A DNA stretch of 8,746 bases, from positions 1 through 8,746 of the forward strand of contig JBJTHI010000090.1 in the NCBI GenBank assembly GCA_046094425.1. Reading direction: 5' to 3'. This DNA comes from JANPCX01 sp046094425. Lineage in GTDB: Bacteria > Pseudomonadota > Gammaproteobacteria > Burkholderiales > Burkholderiaceae_C. Both the position numbers and the translations under genes were made by a program. Within the stretch, counting starts at the first letter, position 1; every line of letters starts with the position of its first letter. The notes beneath the pieces are model-generated. The model was not told the DNA's origin and did not search any database. It saw only the letters and a list, made by a program, of their open reading frames with translations. Shown in pieces: positions 6,041 through 8,746 of this stretch.

Positions 6041-8365
6041 ATGAGCTTCCTGAAAAAAATCGGTTTAGGCAAAGACCGCGATGCGGCCGACCGGGGGGAT
6101 TCCCTGCTGGATGTGGCCGGGTTTGACGCCGTCGAGGGTCGTCCCGCCATGGATTCGATGGAGTCGCCCATGGAGCGAACGGCCGCCATCATGGGCAGCC
6201 CCGCGCTTCCAGGTCATTCCATCATCACCGAAGCCGCGCCTTCGGAGCTGGCTGACTTTTCGGAAACCCGGGTTCAGGGGGGTGACGGTGCGGCCTTGTC
6301 GGGTGGAGACAGTGGTTTGCCATTGATCGGGCACCGCCCCGCCGCCGAACAGCAACGCATTTTGGGTTTCCTAGGTTTGCTGGGGTTGATCGGCTTGGTG
6401 GCGACCACGGTGTACTCGCTGAATTCGGCGGACAAAGGTTCTGCGCAGGTGGGGGCGACCGGTCAGGCGCTGATGCAGTCGCAGCGTCTTGCCAAGTCGG
6501 TGTCCCAGGCGCTGGTGGGCAGCCCGCAGGCCTTCCCAGAGGTGAAAGAAAGTAACGAAGTGTTGGCCAGAACCGTGCGTGGTCTGAAAGACGGCAGCGC
6601 GGATTTGACCGCTGCCCCGGCAGGCGCACAAGAAGCCTTGGCGCCCCTGGTTCCGCTCGTGGATCGTGCCGAGAAAAACGCTCAGACCGTGATCGGCCAG
6701 CAGCAAATTCTGACCCAAGTGGGTCAAGCCTTGCGCACCATCAACCGCCAGTCGTCCGATTTGTTGGAAACCGCTGAAACCGTCTCGTCTCTGAAATTGC
6801 AGCAGGACGCCACACCGGCGGAGTTGTCTGCGGTGGGCCAGTTGGTGATGTTGACGCAGCGTATCGGTAAAAGCGCCAACGAGTTCTTGACGGTGGAAGG
6901 TGTGAGCCCGGAGGCTGTGTTCTTGCTGGGCAAGGACTTGAACTCTTTCCGCGAAATCGCTCAAGGCTTGTTGCAAGGTAACGCCGAGTTGCGGTTGCCG
7001 GGAACCAAAGACGCGCAAACCAAGGAGCGCTTGACCCTGCTCATCAAGCAGTATGAAGAAACCCGCGCCCAAGCCGGCACGATTTTGGGCAACTTGCAGG
7101 GCTTGGTCTCAGCGCGTGAAGCCCAGGCCGCTATCATTGCCGACAGCGAGCCGCTGCGCAAAGGTTTGGAAAGCGTGCAAGAGCAATTGGCCAAGGAAAC
7201 CGGCTTCGGCGGTTTGTCATTTTTGCTGCTGTTGCTCTCGGCTGCTGTCATTGTGGCCGCTGGTGTTGGCTTGTTGCGCCTCTATATCAGCGATCAGCGC
7301 CAACGTGCCGCCTTGGCTGAAAACCAGCGTTTGGAAGCCGAACGCCAGGAACAAGAAGCCAAACGGGTGAACGACGCCAACCAGGCCGCGATTTTGCGTT
7401 TGATGAACGAATTGCAGACGGTGGCGGAGGGCGATTTGACCCAACAAGCCACGGTGACCGAGGACATCACCGGCGCCATCGCCGACTCGGTGAACTACAC
7501 GGTGGAAGAGCTGCGCACCCTGGTGTCCCAGGTGCAAGGCACAGTGGGCCGGGTGACGGAAACGACGCAGCAGGTGGAAGCCACGTCGACCGAACTGCTG
7601 GCAGCCTCTACCGAGCAGTTGCGTGAGATTCGCGACACCGGCGAGTCGGTGCTGCAGATGGCGGGCCGAATCAACGAGGTGTCGGCGCAAGCGCAAGAGA
7701 CAGCGGAAGTGGCGCGGCAGTCACTCAGTGCCGCCGAAACCGGCTTGCGTGCGGTGCAAAACACCATCGGTGGTATGAACTCCATCCGCGATCAAATTCA
7801 GGAAACCTCCAAACGAATCAAACGTCTGGGTGAGTCGTCGCAGGAGATTGGTGAAATTACCGAGCTGATTTCAGACATTACCGAACAAACCAACGTGCTG
7901 GCGCTGAACGCCGCTATTCAAGCGGCCTCAGCCGGTGAAGCAGGCCGAGGCTTCTCGGTGGTGGCGGAAGAGGTGCAGCGACTGGCTGAACGTTCTGCTG
8001 ATGCAACGCGCCAGATTGCGGCGCTGGTGAAAACCATTCAAACCGACACCCAAGATGCGGTGGGCGCGATGGAACGTTCAACCCAGGGTGTGGTGGAAGG
8101 TACAAGGCTCTCCGACGCTGCAGGTTCCGCCCTGGGTGACATCGACCGCGTTTCGCGCCGACTGGCCGAGCTGATTGACCAAATTTCCAACCAAGCGCTC
8201 AGTGAAGCACAGTCTGCCAACGTGGTGGCGTCCAACATTCAGCATATTTTTGCGGTGACCGAACAAACCGGTGAGGGTACGCGCTCCACCGCGCAAATGG
8301 TGCGTGAGCTGTCTAAGACTGCGGAAGAGTTGAAACAGTCGGTGGCCAGGTTCAAGATTGAGTGA
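6041..8365 (+). CDS. pilJ: Twitching motility methyl-accepting chemoreceptor PilJ
   Basis: PilJ is the inner-membrane receptor of the Pil-Chp pathway. The 774-residue product has: a cytoplasmic N-terminal part (1-105) beginning MSFLKKIGLGKDRD; TM1 at about 106-127 (ILGFLGLLGLIGLVATTVYSL); a periplasmic region with two PilJ-type sensor repeats, recognised by the related QALMQSQRLAKSV (142-154) and QLVMLTQRIGKSA (267-279); TM2 at about 392-415; a HAMP-like linker with LMNELQTVAEGDL (454-466); and a long coiled-coil signalling domain with its hairpin tip DITEQTNVLALNAAIQAA (612-629) and GEAGRGFSVVAEEV (632-645). It ends VARFKIE with no CheR/CheB-tethering pentapeptide. The ATG at 6041 is chosen because GAGGG precedes it by 4 bases and the frame extension to a TTG at 6002 has no such site. 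The N-terminal part before TM1 is much longer than in Pseudomonas PilJ. Confidence 0.93.
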   Translation: MSFLKKIGLGKDRDAADRGDSLLDVAGFDAVEGRPAMDSMESPMERTAAIMGSPALPGHSIITEAAPSELADFSETRVQGGDGAALSGGDSGLPLIGHRPAAEQQRILGFLGLLGLIGLVATTVYSLNSADKGSAQVGATGQALMQSQRLAKSVSQALVGSPQAFPEVKESNEVLARTVRGLKDGSADLTAAPAGAQEALAPLVPLVDRAEKNAQTVIGQQQILTQVGQALRTINRQSSDLLETAETVSSLKLQQDATPAELSAVGQLVMLTQRIGKSANEFLTVEGVSPEAVFLLGKDLNSFREIAQGLLQGNAELRLPGTKDAQTKERLTLLIKQYEETRAQAGTILGNLQGLVSAREAQAAIIADSEPLRKGLESVQEQLAKETGFGGLSFLLLLLSAAVIVAAGVGLLRLYISDQRQRAALAENQRLEAERQEQEAKRVNDANQAAILRLMNELQTVAEGDLTQQATVTEDITGAIADSVNYTVEELRTLVSQVQGTVGRVTETTQQVEATSTELLAASTEQLREIRDTGESVLQMAGRINEVSAQAQETAEVARQSLSAAETGLRAVQNTIGGMNSIRDQIQETSKRIKRLGESSQEIGEITELISDITEQTNVLALNAAIQAASAGEAGRGFSVVAEEVQRLAERSADATRQIAALVKTIQTDTQDAVGAMERSTQGVVEGTRLSDAAGSALGDIDRVSRRLAELIDQISNQALSEAQSANVVASNIQHIFAVTEQTGEGTRSTAQMVRELSKTAEELKQSVARFKIE

Positions 8366-8366
8366 G

Positions 8367-8386
8367 TTTGCTCCGAATGGAGCAAG
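8367..8386 (+). terminator. Hairpin just after the pilJ stop (weak terminator or mRNA 3' stem)
   Basis: TTGCTCC (8368-8374) pairs perfectly with GGAGCAA (8379-8385) around the loop GAAT, with one further T-G wobble outside. The stem starts two bases after the pilJ TGA. It is followed by GCCCC rather than a T-run, so it is unlikely to be a strong intrinsic terminator. It may protect the pilJ mRNA end or lower readthrough into chpA. Confidence 0.45.
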
Positions 8387-8418
8387 CCCCAGATCGTGGT
8401 TGCAAGTGATGCGCATGT

Positions 8419-8452
8419 CTGAAGGGGTGGGTGCTTCTCAAGCCACCTTCAG
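8419..8452 (+). other. Second, larger RNA hairpin between pilJ and chpA
   Basis: CTGAAGG (8419-8425) pairs with CCTTCAG (8446-8452), and TGG (8428-8430) with CCA (8443-8445), leaving a GG bulge at 8426-8427. The 12-base loop contains CTT and AAG, which could close by three more pairs. No U-tract follows. Together with the hairpin at 8367-8386 it makes the 146-base pilJ-chpA gap the most structured non-coding part of the cluster. Confidence 0.4.
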
Positions 8453-8511
8453 TTGTTACGCAGTCTTTGTTCACGGGGGCGTTAAACACGTGACGATAGA
8501 CAGGGCTTCAC

Positions 8512-8712
8512 ATGCAAACAACCAGCCGTGACAACACCTCCAGCACCGACCTGAGCGCATTGGCTTGGGTTCACGATGAACTGCGCCGTTCGCTGGACTC
8601 AGCGCACAAGTCATTGCGGCGTTTTGTCAAAGAGTCCGAGGCCATGGCGGGCTCTGATGTGGGTGCGGTCGATCCCAGTGTGTTGCGCAGCGAACGGCGC
8701 AGTTCATCGTGA
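8512..8712 (+). CDS. chpA: ChpA/PilL-type hybrid histidine kinase, N-terminal fragment with false end
   Basis: Position directly after pilJ and the start MQTTSRDNTSSTDLSALAWV followed by HDELRRSLDSAHKSLRRF fit the very large Pil-Chp kinase ChpA (PilL). That protein carries several N-terminal phosphotransfer-type helical domains, a CheA-like kinase core and a C-terminal receiver, and phosphorylates PilG and PilH. Only about 59 codons (8512 to about 8690) look native, ending near VDPSVLRS. The next residues (ERRSSS) and the stop at 8710-8712 are encoded by the inverted copy at 8688-8746, so the 66-residue open frame is not a real protein. The ATG at 8512 has only a weak upstream GGG as ribosome binding site. 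The kinase core lies beyond the window, so the call depends on gene order and the opening helix. Confidence 0.72.
   Translation: MQTTSRDNTSSTDLSALAWVHDELRRSLDSAHKSLRRFVKESEAMAGSDVGAVDPSVLRSERRSSS
8537..8595 (+). repeat. Left arm of a perfect 59-bp inverted repeat (native chpA copy)
   Basis: This stretch starts CCTCCAGCACCGACC and ends CTGCGCCGTTCGCTG. It lies within the chpA reading frame at about codons 9-28 and is the source of the inverted copy at 8688-8746. I compared the two arms base by base and found no mismatch; the first mismatch is 8596 against 8687. Confidence 0.97.
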
Positions 8713-8746
8713 ACCCAAGCCAATGCGCTCAGGTCGGTGCTGGAGG
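8688..8746 (-). repeat. Right arm of the 59-bp inverted repeat, running to the window end
   Basis: This is the exact reverse complement of 8537-8595, separated from it by 92 bases. Because it reaches the last base, the inverted copy could be longer than what is seen. It breaks the chpA reading frame. The perfect identity, location at the very end and disruption of a conserved gene point to a fold-back (template-switch) sequencing or amplification chimera, or an assembly error, rather than chromosomal structure. Confidence 0.95.

Noticed and set aside
6371..7696. Long minus-strand open frames opposite pilJ (up to 233 codons)
   Set aside because: They arise from the GC-rich codon pattern of pilJ, whose plus-strand frame carries complete receptor domains.
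8537..8746. The inverted repeat as a hairpin telomere, invertible switch or attachment site
   Set aside because: It lies within the coding sequence of a conserved kinase, there is no recombinase in the window, and it coincides with the end of the sequence; an artefact is the simpler explanation.
1..8746. CRISPR arrays, tRNA or rRNA genes, phage genes, defence or toxin-antitoxin systems
   Set aside because: No regularly spaced repeats, cloverleaf-like segments, rRNA-like sequence or relevant protein motifs were seen on either strand.

Overview
The window looks like chromosomal DNA from a betaproteobacterium of the order Burkholderiales, most likely Comamonadaceae-like. This is judged from the protein sequences (Mpl, HemL, rubredoxin, PilG/H/I/J), the fairly high GC content and the gene order; no database search was possible. 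Both ends look like assembly breakpoints, so the window may be a whole contig: the left end stops inside an insertion sequence and the right end runs into an inverted copy of its own sequence.

Layout, left to right. Positions 1-199 hold the end of an IS66-family element: the start of its small accessory gene on the minus strand, and an outer tip reading GTAAGCG. The element abuts the last 60 codons of an unrecognised membrane protein (200-382, plus strand), whose front part is missing. Converging on it is a minus-strand run of three genes, transcribed thiD-like (4077-3136), hemL (3069-1777), mpl (1762-395). They encode a divergent ThiD/ribokinase-fold kinase, glutamate-1-semialdehyde aminotransferase (tetrapyrrole synthesis) and the murein tripeptide recycling ligase. 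A 174-bp divergent control region (4078-4251) separates this run from the plus-strand genes and contains candidate promoters and repeated CTACAA motifs.

The plus strand then carries a rubredoxin gene (4252-4425) followed by the front part of a Pil-Chp chemosensory cluster: pilG and pilH (single-domain CheY-like regulators), pilI (CheW-like adaptor), pilJ (transmembrane chemoreceptor) and the first ~59 codons of a chpA/pilL-type hybrid histidine kinase. In the known system PilJ signals through PilI to the ChpA kinase, which phosphorylates PilG and PilH to control type IV pilus extension, retraction and twitching. Two RNA hairpins lie in the 146-bp gap between pilJ and chpA.

The last 59 bases (8688-8746) are an exact reverse complement of 8537-8595 inside chpA. 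This looks like a fold-back chimera and creates a false stop codon in chpA. I see no clear undescribed multi-gene system. The points most worth a second look are the fold-back end, the IS66 insertion, the ThiD-like protein with a ribokinase-type GAGD motif, and the repeat-rich region upstream of rubredoxin.
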